From a virus, in IMG/VR virus record IMGVR_UViG_3300037296_000097, positions 1 through 22,923 of that record: 22,923 nt of DNA. The stretch is one strand, 5' to 3'. The translations under genes were made by a program, and so were the position numbers. The stretch's first letter is position 1, and each line of letters opens with the position of its first letter. Below, piece by piece: positions 1 through 7,914 of the stretch. Below the pieces are notes generated by a model. The model had not been told where the DNA came from and ran no database searches. It worked only from the letters and a program-made list of their open reading frames with translations.

Positions 1-2830
1 CGGCTGTGTTGCCGAACCCTTCCACGAATGCAGCGGCGGCAACGTCGTTTGCAGTCTTACCCGCAGCGCGTAGCTTCTCTGCCTGCTCCGAAGTGATCGT
101 ACCCGCAGCTACCAGTGCATCTACGTAGCTATCGATGATCGCGGTGAACATCGCGGATTGCTGCGCAATGATTGCCTCGGCTTCCTCTGGCGTTGTGCTT
201 TCATCGATAGCGCCGTTCACGCCGTCGATAAAGGATGCGCCGGATAGCACGTCACGGAACTGCGGCGGAATGTCGAACTCGGCCCCAAAGCCGGATGCGT
301 CCAACGCCGTTTCTAGGCTGTCGCCAACCCCGATACGGAAATCGATACCGAACTGTGTCAGGAAGCTACGGAAGTCATCTAGCTGATCCGATTGTAGCTT
401 CTTAATGTCGGCCTGCATTTCGCCGTAGCCAAGTTCAGTCGCAAGACCTAACGCCTCTGCCATGTTGGTAGACGCTTCGAGGGAGTTCTCTATAGCGGCA
501 AGCTTGATCTTGGCGTAGTCGTCCTCAAGGCCAGACTGGATAGCTTTAATGCCGTCGAATACCTCTTGCGTAGCCTGCTGCTCTTTGATCGTTAGCAGGT
601 CTTCGATTTCCTCGGCGCTGATACCTAGATTGGACTCTTCCAGCAACGGACGCAGAATGTCCGCAATGGAGGGCGCACCTGCATCCCCGGCAATGGCTTC
701 GGCCAATCGCTGAACGGTTTCCTTGTCTTTCAAGAGACCGTTCTGTTCTATAAGGCTTAGTGCTTGATCGAACTCTGGTCCAAGAGAAGCCGTACCCTCT
801 GCAATCGATTGCAAGAGAGCGACCGTGTTTTCCAACTCTACTTCGGTAAGCGTCACAACCTGCTGCAAAGCATCGTCGCGTTGCTTCAACAGTTCGGCAA
901 CGTCTGGCCCAAGTTCCTCGAATGCCGCCCGCTGCTCTGCGGTCAGGTTATCCAAGATTTCGGTTAGGCCGACCTTGTTACGTACCGCGTCTCCTACCTC
1001 TTCGTCGTAGCCGTACAGATTAGCTACAAGAGCATTAAGGCCGAACAGACCTTTCTTGTTTTCGTCGTTGGCAAGCGCCGCTGCGATAGCCGCCTCTGTG
1101 CGCTCTTTCAGGTCGATAGCGTCTAAGGCTACGTCGTACTCTGCCTCAAGCTTCTTGATTATATCGTCGGCATCCGTGGCGTTCTGCTGTGCAAGCGCTT
1201 GGTTACGGCCTGCGTATCCAAGCTGATCCAGCGGCGTAGCCGTGCGGATGATTTTCAGTTGGTTATTGATCGCTTCAACGCGGGCCTTGATTTCAGTAGG
1301 CGTGTTCTCGCCCATGATCAAGTCAGCGGCTTCGCGGGTGGAGATTTTCATGGCGTTAAACTTATCGCCAGAACCCGCAAACTGCGCGTAGTATTCCTCG
1401 GTGGTAATACGGGCTTCGTCCATGAGCCGCGATAGGCCGTAGATAGCCGCGCCGACCACAGCGATACCCGCTACTACGCCCGTTAGAGGTAGCGCCAGCG
1501 CCGTAGAGAAGCCAAACATAGACAGGGTAGCAAATCCTACCGAACGCAGGAACGTCCCGGCTAAGAAGCCCGCCATCTGTCCAAGCTTGCTAATCAGGCT
1601 AGTGGTAGGCGTTGCCGTACCAAGCATGGCCCCGCCAAAGATGGTTAGGGCCGAGTACGCAATACCGATGGACCCTACCAGCGGACCCTTGATAAGCAAG
1701 AACAGCGCATTCATTCCAGCAAGCAAGCCTACTGCGGTTGTACCTAGTGCTGCCATCTTGACGATAGTGGCTTGTGTAGCAGGATCGAGGTCTTGGAACG
1801 CGCCGTAGAGTTCCCGCACGTAGTCCGCCATTTCAACGACGACGGGTGCAAGTTCTTCGCCGATTTCCTTGCGAATGTCGGACATGGTGTTGGTTAGCAG
1901 ACCGAGCGAACCATCCAGCGTGTTAAGGTTGGCTGCGGCCAGTTGGACGGCGCGGTCAGTATCCGTGATAGCGTCCAACAACCTGTAGTACTCGCTACCG
2001 CTATCGCCTACGCCCTCCAATGCTTTGATGTACGCCTTGACGCCCGCCAGTGCTTCCGTCTCGAAGATGATCGCAAGGTCGCTGTCGGTCAGGCTCGATT
2101 TACCGATTTCGGTTAGAATTTCGTTCAGGTTACGGAACTCACCCGTAGCCGTCTTAGTGGCGATGCCCGCCTCAATCAGCTTATCCCCGGCGTCACCTAG
2201 CGGACGTACCAGACGGATGATGATGTTACGCAGAGCCGTACCCGCTTGCTCACCGCGTAGACCGATGTTGAACAGTGTACCAAGGGCTGCGGAGGTCTCT
2301 TCGATGGACAGGCCAGCAAGTTCGGCAACAGGCGCAACCTGCCGCATAGCGAATGCCAGCTTGTCGATAGTGGCAAGCGATCCGGTGATGGTGGCAGAGA
2401 ACACGTTGGCAATCCGCGTCGTATCCGTAACAGACAGACCGAACGCCCGAATGTTGGAGGAAATCACGTCAGCGGTTGTTGCCACGTCCGATAGCGTAGC
2501 TTGTGCCAGCAACAGAACGCCGTTCATCGCTCCCAAGCTTTCCTGCGCGGTGAAACCAGCCTGTGCAAGTTGCTGTAGCGCGATCCCGGCTTCCTGTGCG
2601 CTAACGGTGGTCACAAGAGAGAACTCTCGTGCCGCGTCCTTCATTTGGTTAAACTGTGCGACAGTACCGCCCGCGATAGCGTTGGTCAGGGTTAGCTGAC
2701 GCTCAAACTCTCGGAAGTCGTTTAACGCAGCGCCAAAGGCACTCGCAGAACTAGTTAGGAGGGCAAACGAAGTCGCTGCCCTCCTTAGATCGTCCGCAAC
2801 GCGTCCGAAGTCTGTTTCAGCATTAGCCAT
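1..2830 (-). CDS. Phage tail tape measure protein (partial, C-terminus beyond window)
   Basis: Tape measure protein of a long tail: it sets tail length, is packed inside the tube and usually helps DNA entry. About 943 residues are visible and the frame is open to the left edge, so the stop lies outside. The N-terminal ~330 residues have the look of the TP901/PhageMin_Tail family: an alpha-helical start (MANAETDFGRVADDLRRA), then repeated Ala/Gly-rich segments such as AQEAGIALQQLAQAGF and LSIEETSAALGTLF. Residues ~350-465 are strongly hydrophobic and Gly-rich, as in the membrane-active part of tape measures. The remainder is acidic and helical, probably coiled coil. Start at 2830 is chosen because GAGGG lies 6 bases upstream. 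It directly follows the tail assembly chaperones, the standard order. One copy of the dispersed palindrome lies near residue 673 and is read as Gln-Ser-Ile-Ala. Confidence 0.93.
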   Translation of the reverse strand, partial: MANAETDFGRVADDLRRAATSFALLTSSASAFGAALNDFREFERQLTLTNAIAGGTVAQFNQMKDAAREFSLVTTVSAQEAGIALQQLAQAGFTAQESLGAMNGVLLLAQATLSDVATTADVISSNIRAFGLSVTDTTRIANVFSATITGSLATIDKLAFAMRQVAPVAELAGLSIEETSAALGTLFNIGLRGEQAGTALRNIIIRLVRPLGDAGDKLIEAGIATKTATGEFRNLNEILTEIGKSSLTDSDLAIIFETEALAGVKAYIKALEGVGDSGSEYYRLLDAITDTDRAVQLAAANLNTLDGSLGLLTNTMSDIRKEIGEELAPVVVEMADYVRELYGAFQDLDPATQATIVKMAALGTTAVGLLAGMNALFLLIKGPLVGSIGIAYSALTIFGGAMLGTATPTTSLISKLGQMAGFLAGTFLRSVGFATLSMFGFSTALALPLTGVVAGIAVVGAAIYGLSRLMDEARITTEEYYAQFAGSGDKFNAMKISTREAADLIMGENTPTEIKARVEAINNQLKIIRTATPLDQLGYAGRNQALAQQNATDADDIIKKLEAEYDVALDAIDLKERTEAAIAAALANDENKKGLFGLNALVANLYGYDEEVGDAVRNKVGLTEILDNLTAEQRAAFEELGPDVAELLKQRDDALQQVVTLTEVELENTVALLQSIAEGTASLGPEFDQALSLIEQNGLLKDKETVQRLAEAIAGDAGAPSIADILRPLLEESNLGISAEEIEDLLTIKEQQATQEVFDGIKAIQSGLEDDYAKIKLAAIENSLEASTNMAEALGLATELGYGEMQADIKKLQSDQLDDFRSFLTQFGIDFRIGVGDSLETALDASGFGAEFDIPPQFRDVLSGASFIDGVNGAIDESTTPEEAEAIIAQQSAMFTAIIDSYVDALVAAGTITSEQAEKLRAAGKTANDVAAAAFVEGFGNTA
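800..813 (-). repeat. Dispersed palindrome in tape measure gene (TGCAATCGATTGCA)
   Basis: Perfect 14-base palindrome, read as Gln-Ser-Ile-Ala in the tape measure frame. Leftmost copy in the window. Confidence 0.85.
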
Positions 2831-2844
2831 ATCAAGCCCTCTAT

Positions 2845-3225
2845 CTACAGACGCCGGAAGCCCGGTGCATCCTCTTTTGTTGGTCCATTCAGTAGCGATA
2901 CCGAACCGGGTTTCTTACCCTTTCCCGGTGCCGACTGCTGAACGATCTTATCTCGCCCTTTGTCGGTAGCTTTAGCGAGGTCTGCTTCCGCGCTAACTGC
3001 TGCCTTGATGGTGGACACAATCGGGAAGAACAACGCAGGTTGGTCATCCATTCCCCCAGAGGTCGGTAGAAAGCCCTGTTCGTATGCGGCGTAAGCGGAC
3101 ATTAGATTGTTCCACCACATAGGGTCTTCTTTGATATGTCGCCGGGGGCAAGTGTTTTGCTTCTCGCCCCCCGGCAGTTCCCAATAGTACCCTAGCTTTC
3201 TGTCGCTGGGGCTTGCGGCTGCAAT
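2845..3225 (-). CDS. Tail assembly chaperone, T-type extension (expressed by -1 frameshift)
   Basis: The downstream part of a lambda G/G-T type tail assembly chaperone pair. The frame is open from well upstream of the stop of the G-type gene to 2845 and lies in the -1 frame relative to it. If slippage occurs at 3225-3231 the product is 214 residues of G plus 126 residues of this extension, about 340 in all. The extension reads as a real protein (KLGYYWELPGGEKQNTC, later NNLMSAYAAYEQGFLPTSGG). An ATG at 3120 could give a free 91-aa product, but only a weak purine stretch precedes it, so I favour frameshift expression. It ends 14 bases before the tape measure start, the classical place. Function by family: G and G-T coat the tape measure while the tube assembles and are absent from the virion. 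Confidence 0.75.
   Translation of the reverse strand: MAAASPSDRKLGYYWELPGGEKQNTCPRRHIKEDPMWWNNLMSAYAAYEQGFLPTSGGMDDQPALFFPIVSTIKAAVSAEADLAKATDKGRDKIVQQSAPGKGKKPGSVSLLNGPTKEDAPGFRRL
3141..3175 (-). other. GC-rich hairpin inside the T-extension frame
   Basis: Arms 3141-3148 (GCCGGGGG) and 3168-3175 (CCCCCGGC) form a perfect 8-bp stem with a ~19-base loop. It starts 17 bases after the G stop codon. No T-run follows on the transcribed strand, so a simple intrinsic terminator is unlikely. It may affect frameshifting or the G to G-T ratio, or be incidental. Confidence 0.45.
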
Positions 3226-3866
3226 GGGGGGTTCGGCTCGGTCTGTGCAACCGCGCTCTCGTTTTTGATCGTCGGTGCAGGCGTTGCAGCGCCACCCAGC
3301 AAAGCTTGACCGCTCAACTGCTGCGACGCTGCGTCTAAGTTTTTTTCCAGTTCGCCTTGCATACCGTTCTTGATCAAGATGCGGGTTGCAAGTTCCTGAA
3401 TGTTTTCCTGTGTAAGCAGGGACAGGCAGTCGTCGGATACGGTGGCAGAGAAGCCCGCGCCGACCTGCGCTGTGGACAGTTCGAACCGTGCGACATTGCC
3501 GTCGCTGTCCAGCATATTGTCCCAGCCCTTGAGGCCACGAGCAACGATTGTGTATGCCTTGCGGATACGCTGCTGGTTCATCGTAATCCCGTTGTCTTTC
3601 ATCGTCGGGGTTACGGTCATGTCGCCGATTTCGATACGGTCTGCGCGGGACAGGTTGCCAGTATAGAATACGGTGGGTGCGCCCGCTTCATGGCGTACGT
3701 CGGCTTCGATGGCCTCAAGCTTGATCGTATCGGCAGCAATGCCTGTCGAACGCTTGTACGCATCGGCCCTGTCTTTGACTGCTTTGGTGATGTTCTCCGG
3801 TTTTGCCGGATCGGCGTCGAGTACATAAGCCTCGCGCTCGGATAGTGATACGCCGTGAATTGCCAT
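3192..3866 (-). CDS. Tail assembly chaperone, G-type
   Basis: A 224-aa protein placed between the tail tube region and the tape measure, where Caudoviricetes carry the upstream tail assembly chaperone. Residues ~115-175 contain a WDNMLDSDGN segment followed by a helical DDCLSLLTQENIQELATRI segment, typical of this loosely conserved family. The C-terminus from ~190 is Ala/Pro/Gln-rich and looks like a flexible linker (QPQAPATES). AAGGA lies about 9 bases upstream of the ATG at 3866. The last third contains two heptamers that fit the -1 slippery rule in the zero frame, A_AAA_AAC (3345-3339) and C_CCC_CCA (3231-3225). Assignment rests on position, length and the frameshift signature more than on sequence similarity. 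Confidence 0.8.
   Translation of the reverse strand: MAIHGVSLSEREAYVLDADPAKPENITKAVKDRADAYKRSTGIAADTIKLEAIEADVRHEAGAPTVFYTGNLSRADRIEIGDMTVTPTMKDNGITMNQQRIRKAYTIVARGLKGWDNMLDSDGNVARFELSTAQVGAGFSATVSDDCLSLLTQENIQELATRILIKNGMQGELEKNLDAASQQLSGQALLGGAATPAPTIKNESAVAQTEPNPPLQPQAPATES
3225..3231 (-). other. Probable -1 ribosomal frameshift site C_CCC_CCA
   Basis: Zero-frame codons are AAC CCC CCA TTG. Tandem slippage by one base re-pairs both Pro tRNAs on CCC CCC and continues with ATT in the frame of the T extension, giving ...EPNPP-IAAASPSD. It lies 10 codons before the G stop, where such sites usually sit. A second fitting heptamer, A_AAA_AAC at 3345-3339, cannot be excluded. A GC-rich hairpin (3141-3175) lies about 50 bases downstream, farther than the usual stimulator distance. 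Confidence 0.55.
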
Positions 3867-3899
3867 TCTGCTGCATTCCTTGCTGCTGATTGACAGGGG

Positions 3900-4073
3900 C
3901 TATTTGGTTGCCACGATCTTTCGGATACGTACCGCCCCTGCTTTGATTTCGTTTTCGTACTCTTCTTCCGCAGTAACACGGTTTAACCGCCCGCCTACTG
4001 TGTAGAAAAGTTCTACACCGTTTTCGTCAAACAGTCCAGTTTCCTTTTCGATTAGGTAGACAGGCGTTTTCAT
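3900..4073 (-). CDS. Small hypothetical tail-region protein (57 aa)
   Basis: A short gene read directly from the sequence: MKTPVYLIEKETGLFDENGV... ending in ...RIRKIVATK with a TAG stop at 3902-3900. It begins 2 bases after the stop of the preceding 87-aa gene and ends 33 bases before the chaperone start, filling what would otherwise be an unexplained gap. Composition is that of a soluble, slightly acidic protein with no membrane segment. Translation is probably coupled to the upstream gene, since no strong Shine-Dalgarno site is visible (GGAAACCTGAAC precedes the ATG). Position between tube and chaperones suggests a tail accessory role, but I do not recognise the family. Confidence 0.7.
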   Translation of the reverse strand: MKTPVYLIEKETGLFDENGVELFYTVGGRLNRVTAEEEYENEIKAGAVRIRKIVATK

Positions 4074-4075
4074 GT

Positions 4076-4339
4076 TCAGGTTTCCGGTACGATAGTTTCA
4101 AAGCCTTCGACAACGGCTACGGGGGCGGCAGTAATGTCTACGTAGTACTCTTGCCCTAGATTGAAGAAGCCTGCTGCATCGCTTCCCTTCTTAGAGATTT
4201 GCATGTGCAGGGTGCCAGCGGGCGTATACTCGGACCACGCTTTGTTTTCTGGCGATCCTTGAGTTACGGCGTCGAGGGTGACACCCCCGGTTGCGTCCTT
4301 GGCTCGGCAGATAAACTTGGCTTTAACGGTATCAGTCAT
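4076..4339 (-). CDS. Hypothetical tail-region protein (87 aa)
   Basis: Encodes MTDTVKAKFICRAKDATGG..., an 87-residue, probably beta-rich protein with no membrane segment. The ATG at 4339 is chosen over an upstream in-frame TTG (4372) because GGAG sits 5 bases before it. The gene is the first after the terminator behind the tail tube gene. The leader between them holds a copy of the dispersed palindrome 29 bases upstream of the start, so this gene and the tail genes behind it could be controlled there. I do not recognise the family. Similarly placed small proteins in other siphoviruses are often minor tail components; that is inference from position. Confidence 0.72.
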   Translation of the reverse strand: MTDTVKAKFICRAKDATGGVTLDAVTQGSPENKAWSEYTPAGTLHMQISKKGSDAAGFFNLGQEYYVDITAAPVAVVEGFETIVPET

Positions 4340-4367
4340 AGTCACTCCATGATTACGGATAAGCCCG

Positions 4368-4381
4368 TGCAATCGATTGTA
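4368..4381 (-). repeat. Dispersed palindrome, intergenic copy (TGCAATCGATTGTA)
   Basis: Exact core CAATCGATTG with flanks TG/TA on the plus strand. It lies between the terminator after the tail tube gene and the start of the 87-aa gene, an operator-like place. Confidence 0.85.
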
Positions 4382-4394
4382 AGGAAACTATGCT

Positions 4395-4430
4395 CAAAAG
4401 AAAAGGGGCGAGGTGTTCGACCCCCGCCCC
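4395..4430 (-). terminator. Intrinsic terminator after the tail tube gene
   Basis: On the transcribed strand a GC stem (GGGGCG/CGCCCC arms at 4425-4430 and 4405-4410, with an inner GGT/ACC pairing) is followed directly by TTTTCTTTTG. It starts 30 bases past the tube stop codon. A strong terminator behind a highly expressed tail tube gene is common in phages. Confidence 0.85.
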
Positions 4431-4459
4431 TCCTTCGGCTTCAACCAGTGGGTTGACGA

Positions 4460-6025
4460 TTACGCAGGGAAGACAATACGCAATTCGTCGTCGCCAGCGG
4501 GAGCCAGACCGTTCAACTGGAAATCGCATTCGAGAGTAACCGCACCGTTACGGTCACCATACGACAGGCCAGTGAAGTTTGCACGTTCCGCGTAGAAACG
4601 GATCATGTTGCCTAGTTCAGTACCTACGCGGGTGTGCAGTGGGAACTGCGCGGCTGTGGAGAAGTTGTTCCACATGCCCACGTAAGCTTCGTACGACGCC
4701 TCTGGGTTCAACTGTGCCGTTGGCGTACGTCCGGTGACCTGCGAACCGTCAAAGCCGTCTTTGGCGTTGATACAGTCCTTGAGGTTCGTTTCGTTGCCCA
4801 GAGCATAGGTGAACGATTGGGCGCAGAAGTCGTTGTCACCTGCAATAGACATCTGTGCGAGTTCGACCTGCGGTGGCTCGGTCTCTTCGAACTCTGCGTC
4901 CAGCGGTGTCGGCTCTTCGACGGGTTCCGCGTAGTTGCCTTGGAACTCGAACGCCGCTTGTGCGATCTGACCAGCTTCGCCCGTGAACGTGACAGTACCC
5001 GTGCAAGAGGACACGATGTGCAATGCACCGTCCTTGAACACGTAGAACGTCATGCTCTCGGTCTGCTTCGCTTTCGAAGTCGGGCGGTAGGTGTAGCCCG
5101 TTTCGTACAGCGTCACGATCCACGCTTGGCCGACCTTGAGGTCGCCAGCCCACGTTGGGGTGATTTCCGCGCCGCTGTCGCCCAGAGGGACGGCAGTAGT
5201 TGCGGTGGTCAGTGTGATCGGTGCAGCGTTGCCCGTGTAGGTGACCGTGACGACGGATGCAGTGGCGCTGGCAGACAAGCGGGGGTCTGCGTTGATCAAG
5301 GCAGCGAGGTTCGTGGCTACCGTGTCGGTATCCGCAGCTTCGTCCACGCCCGTAACAGTGTACGGGAACGCAACGCCGCCGATGACTGCGTACAGATCGT
5401 TGCCTTCGGTTGGAGTACCGCCGACAGTGAACTCAAGCGAGGTCAGATCGGATTTGTCCAGCGTCAGTGTGGTCAGCGACGTGAAGTTGGTACGCGCATC
5501 GACACGAGTGTTCGGGAAGACGCTCAAATCTTCCTCGCCGGATGCCCAGCGGGATACCTGAACGGCAGCGGCAGCGGATGCACCGCCTTCGACCACTTCC
5601 ACGCGATACGAACCAAAGCCCAGCGTAGGTGCTGCGTCCTTGGACCATGCGACGTTTGGACCTTTAACCTTGCCGTACTTGACGGGGGTTTCGATCTGCG
5701 TAGCTGCACCGGGGGTGATCAGCAATTCGCGCATCGCGCAGGCCCGCAGCAAAGCGCCAAGGCGCGGACGGTCTGTGGAGCCAGCGCCTTTGAGTTCTGC
5801 GTTGAACGTGACATTGACGACCTTACGACCAACGCCAGCGGCGACGGGCGAGAACGAGGTACGGAAAATGTTGCGCTCAAGCTGGGTTGGGTCCAACTGA
5901 ATGTCCAGATCGCCGACGAGCATTGCATCGTCTTCTGCTACTGGCAGTGGGTCTACGCCGCGAACGGCTTCCAGTTTCCCGTACAACAGGGATAGCTGGG
6001 TCTTCATGGATGGTTTGACGGCCAT
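4460..6025 (-). CDS. Major tail tube protein with an inserted beta domain
   Basis: A 521-aa protein placed right after the tail terminator gene and followed by a terminator, as expected for the major tail tube subunit. The N-terminal ~180 residues (DIQLDPTQLERNIFRTSFSP, then a beta-rich GRKVVNVTFNAELKG segment) and the C-terminal part (residues ~400-521, ending VTLECDFQLNGLAPAGDDE) look like the two halves of a tube fold. Between them residues ~195-285 form a distinct Thr/Ala/Val-rich unit (FTVGGTPTEGNDLYAVIGGV, then AALINADPRLSAS and VTVTYTG). That pattern is familiar from repeat domains on phage tail and fibre proteins and may be exposed on the tube surface. AAGGAG lies 9-10 bases before the ATG at 6025; an ATG at codon 7 is less likely. 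The subunit is long for a tube protein because of the insertion. Confidence 0.82.
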   Translation of the reverse strand: MAVKPSMKTQLSLLYGKLEAVRGVDPLPVAEDDAMLVGDLDIQLDPTQLERNIFRTSFSPVAAGVGRKVVNVTFNAELKGAGSTDRPRLGALLRACAMRELLITPGAATQIETPVKYGKVKGPNVAWSKDAAPTLGFGSYRVEVVEGGASAAAAVQVSRWASGEEDLSVFPNTRVDARTNFTSLTTLTLDKSDLTSLEFTVGGTPTEGNDLYAVIGGVAFPYTVTGVDEAADTDTVATNLAALINADPRLSASATASVVTVTYTGNAAPITLTTATTAVPLGDSGAEITPTWAGDLKVGQAWIVTLYETGYTYRPTSKAKQTESMTFYVFKDGALHIVSSCTGTVTFTGEAGQIAQAAFEFQGNYAEPVEEPTPLDAEFEETEPPQVELAQMSIAGDNDFCAQSFTYALGNETNLKDCINAKDGFDGSQVTGRTPTAQLNPEASYEAYVGMWNNFSTAAQFPLHTRVGTELGNMIRFYAERANFTGLSYGDRNGAVTLECDFQLNGLAPAGDDELRIVFPA

Positions 6026-6043
6026 TGCGCCTTCTCCTTAACG

Positions 6044-6538
6044 TCAAGGTTTCTCTGTGATCAGCTTGTAGGGGTTATGGAGACGGGTGCGATATTTGAC
6101 CATCACACTAAGGGTTCCGCCGGGGTAGACACCTTCGATGCCCACAATGGAATGCGCGTTGCTTTCTTCTACAATGTCTAACGTCAGACCGCCAAGGTTG
6201 TTATCGCCCAAGACTGCCATCTGTAACAAGCCCAGATAGTACTGCCATACGATCACTTCGTCCACCCCTTTAACGGGTCTAAAGCGAACATGAAAGAATG
6301 TCGCCATGTAGTAGGTGGAACACATGCCGATTTCAGGGACCATTTCTTCGGTTCCACGGTCGATACCGCAGATAGAAGACGTGCGGTTATCGGCGTTTTC
6401 TAGGTCGCCGTATACGACATTGTAGAATACCGCATCGCCCTTGTCCTCAATGGCTACAAGCTTATCGCGGAATGCAAACAGGATGCGCTGCGCAACAGTA
6501 GGCCCGTTATCGGAAATCTGATTGTTATAGTCTACCAT
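6044..6538 (-). CDS. Probable tail terminator protein
   Basis: A 164-aa protein directly upstream of the tail tube gene and downstream of the tail completion gene, the place of the tail terminator (gpU-like) that caps the tube and joins it to the head. It starts with a helical segment (VAQRILFAFRDKLVAIEDKG) followed by alternating strands (MATFFHVRFRPVKG, GGTLSVMVKYRTRLHNPYK), a pattern common to tail terminators and related minor tail proteins. The ATG at 6538 lies 3 bases after the stop of the gene before it, so translation is probably coupled. Sequence identity to any one family is not evident to me, so the role rests on position and fold pattern. Confidence 0.62.
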   Translation of the reverse strand: MVDYNNQISDNGPTVAQRILFAFRDKLVAIEDKGDAVFYNVVYGDLENADNRTSSICGIDRGTEEMVPEIGMCSTYYMATFFHVRFRPVKGVDEVIVWQYYLGLLQMAVLGDNNLGGLTLDIVEESNAHSIVGIEGVYPGGTLSVMVKYRTRLHNPYKLITEKP

Positions 6539-6541
6539 CGC

Positions 6542-7219
6542 TTATTTCTTTCTACCTTTGTAGGTCAACTTAGCCAGAGACAGATAATCGGTTGTGCCAA
6601 ACTCTACCGTCATAGCACGTCCTAGTGTCTGGATAAGCGCTCCCTTGTTACGATCCCACGCACGGTTTAGTGCCGGGTTCTGCCGCACCTCTGCCTCTTC
6701 GACCAGAACGTATAGGAACGTCATGGCGTATTGCGATCCTTTGGGGTTCTTGTAGACGATGAATGCCCGCCCCGTGGATTTCTTCACCCAGATAAACGTT
6801 TTCTTGATATTGAGCCAAGAACGCGGGCCGGGGAGTTTGGGGGTGCCGTCTTCGCGCAGGGCAGCAGGCATGGGGATTGCAAGCGCCATAGCGTTGCGGG
6901 GTTCGATTGTCCCGCCCTCTTCCATGCGCCTGATATAGTACGGCCCTAGGATATGGCCCCGCAGTGTATTGAACGTAGTGCCAAACACTCGGACGCCAGT
7001 ATATCGCATGGAGTTGAAAGCCGCCTTGGTTTGAATACCAAAGCCCCCCGGCAGAGTGAAGGCTTCCACGACCACTTTCTTTAGGATGCCGTCTAGTTCG
7101 CCGCGTACCTGCCGCATGATACGGGCTTCTGCTGCGCCGGAGATTTTAGCGGGTCTAGCGATCCGCGCAATCGTCGTTCCAATGTTCGGTTCAAAGACCG
7201 TTGTCTTACCTTTAGCCAT
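6542..7219 (-). CDS. Tail completion / HK97 gp10-like protein
   Basis: A 225-aa basic protein. Residues ~25-60 are helical (AEARIMRQVRGELDGILKKV), followed by an arm containing MEEGGTIEPRNAMALAIPMP and a later FIVYKNPKGS segment. A conserved Gly-Gly with a downstream LAIP-type strand and a terminal FVY strand are features I associate with HK97 gp10-like and related neck or tail completion proteins, which sit at the head-tail joint. It overlaps the end of the connector gene by 8 bases and precedes the tail terminator, which matches that role. It might instead be annotated as a minor capsid or neck protein in relatives. Confidence 0.65.
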   Translation of the reverse strand: MAKGKTTVFEPNIGTTIARIARPAKISGAAEARIMRQVRGELDGILKKVVVEAFTLPGGFGIQTKAAFNSMRYTGVRVFGTTFNTLRGHILGPYYIRRMEEGGTIEPRNAMALAIPMPAALREDGTPKLPGPRSWLNIKKTFIWVKKSTGRAFIVYKNPKGSQYAMTFLYVLVEEAEVRQNPALNRAWDRNKGALIQTLGRAMTVEFGTTDYLSLAKLTYKGRKK

Positions 7220-7871
7220 CGGAGCCGACGAACGTACGCACTTCGGATTTCACGAGTGCGAATGCTTCCATGACTAGGCCGGAGCGTGACATACGGAATG
7301 TGGACCCTGCCGATTGGCTCACAGTGGCGGCATTGCCCGAAGTCTGGTTAAGGATTTGCGCAGCAGAGAATGCCGCATGTTTCGCACAAGCAGATCGTAT
7401 GTTCTGCGGTACGAGTACCACGTCCTCTTCGCCTACCTCGTCCGAGAACGGAAAGCCTGTCGTAGCGATGATCTGGATGGACCGTCCCGTGCTAGAGAAC
7501 ACAGTCGGGTAAATGATTATCTGGGATAGGCGTACGTCTACGTTGTACGCTTCACGCACTAGATCGGTCGCATTAGCGAAGTTGCCGGATGGGGAGTAGC
7601 GAACAGTGGGGTAGGGATCAAGCAGCGGGTTCTTTTCCCGCAGACCGAACTTGACGTACCCGCGACCACGATTGATTGCTGCGTCAACGTCGGCACCGGA
7701 AAAGTATTGGGTACGCTCGGCCTGCGTCCAATCCCGGCGAGTGTATTCCTGAATGAGGGCAGTAGCCGTTTCGATCTGCTGGGTGATCAGAGCGTCGTCG
7801 CCCGTGTAACCGTCCTGTTGATTGCCAAAGGCAAGGCGGGCGTCCGCGAGGGTACAGAATTTGAGGGCCAT
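7212..7871 (-). CDS. Head-tail connector (gp6-like adaptor)
   Basis: A 219-aa protein, first of the neck genes after the capsid. The N-terminus is helical with FCTLADARLAFGNQ and ALITQQIETATALIQEYTRRDW, the usual opening of gp6/gp15-like adaptors that dock under the portal. A central segment (RSIQIIATTGFPFSDEVGEE) and a second helix (VPQNIRSACAKHAAFSAAQI) match the two-part layout of that family. AAGGAA lies 8 bases before the ATG at 7871. The leader carries a terminator-like hairpin from the upstream gene and one copy of the dispersed palindrome, so a control point sits right before the neck and tail genes. Confidence 0.75.
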   Translation of the reverse strand: MALKFCTLADARLAFGNQQDGYTGDDALITQQIETATALIQEYTRRDWTQAERTQYFSGADVDAAINRGRGYVKFGLREKNPLLDPYPTVRYSPSGNFANATDLVREAYNVDVRLSQIIIYPTVFSSTGRSIQIIATTGFPFSDEVGEEDVVLVPQNIRSACAKHAAFSAAQILNQTSGNAATVSQSAGSTFRMSRSGLVMEAFALVKSEVRTFVGSDG

Positions 7872-7888
7872 GTGCAGCGTTCCTTGCT

Positions 7889-7902
7889 TGCAATCGATTG
7901 TA
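7889..7902 (-). repeat. Dispersed palindrome, intergenic copy (TGCAATCGATTGTA)
   Basis: Exact core with flanks TG/TA on the plus strand. It lies between a terminator-like hairpin and the Shine-Dalgarno site of the head-tail connector gene, 18 bases upstream of that start. Confidence 0.85.
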
Positions 7903-7914
7903 AGAATGCGAGAA

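Noticed and set aside
3044-3295. Third-frame ORF across the G/T junction, reachable by a +1 shift
   Set aside because: Product is very Arg/His-rich and ends inside the T region; the -1 frame reads as a sensible protein up to the tape measure and is the known arrangement.
4634-5995. A 453-codon open frame on the plus strand opposite the tail tube gene
   Set aside because: Product is Arg/Cys/Val-rich with no fold pattern and no Shine-Dalgarno site; it is an antisense shadow of a GC-rich coding frame.
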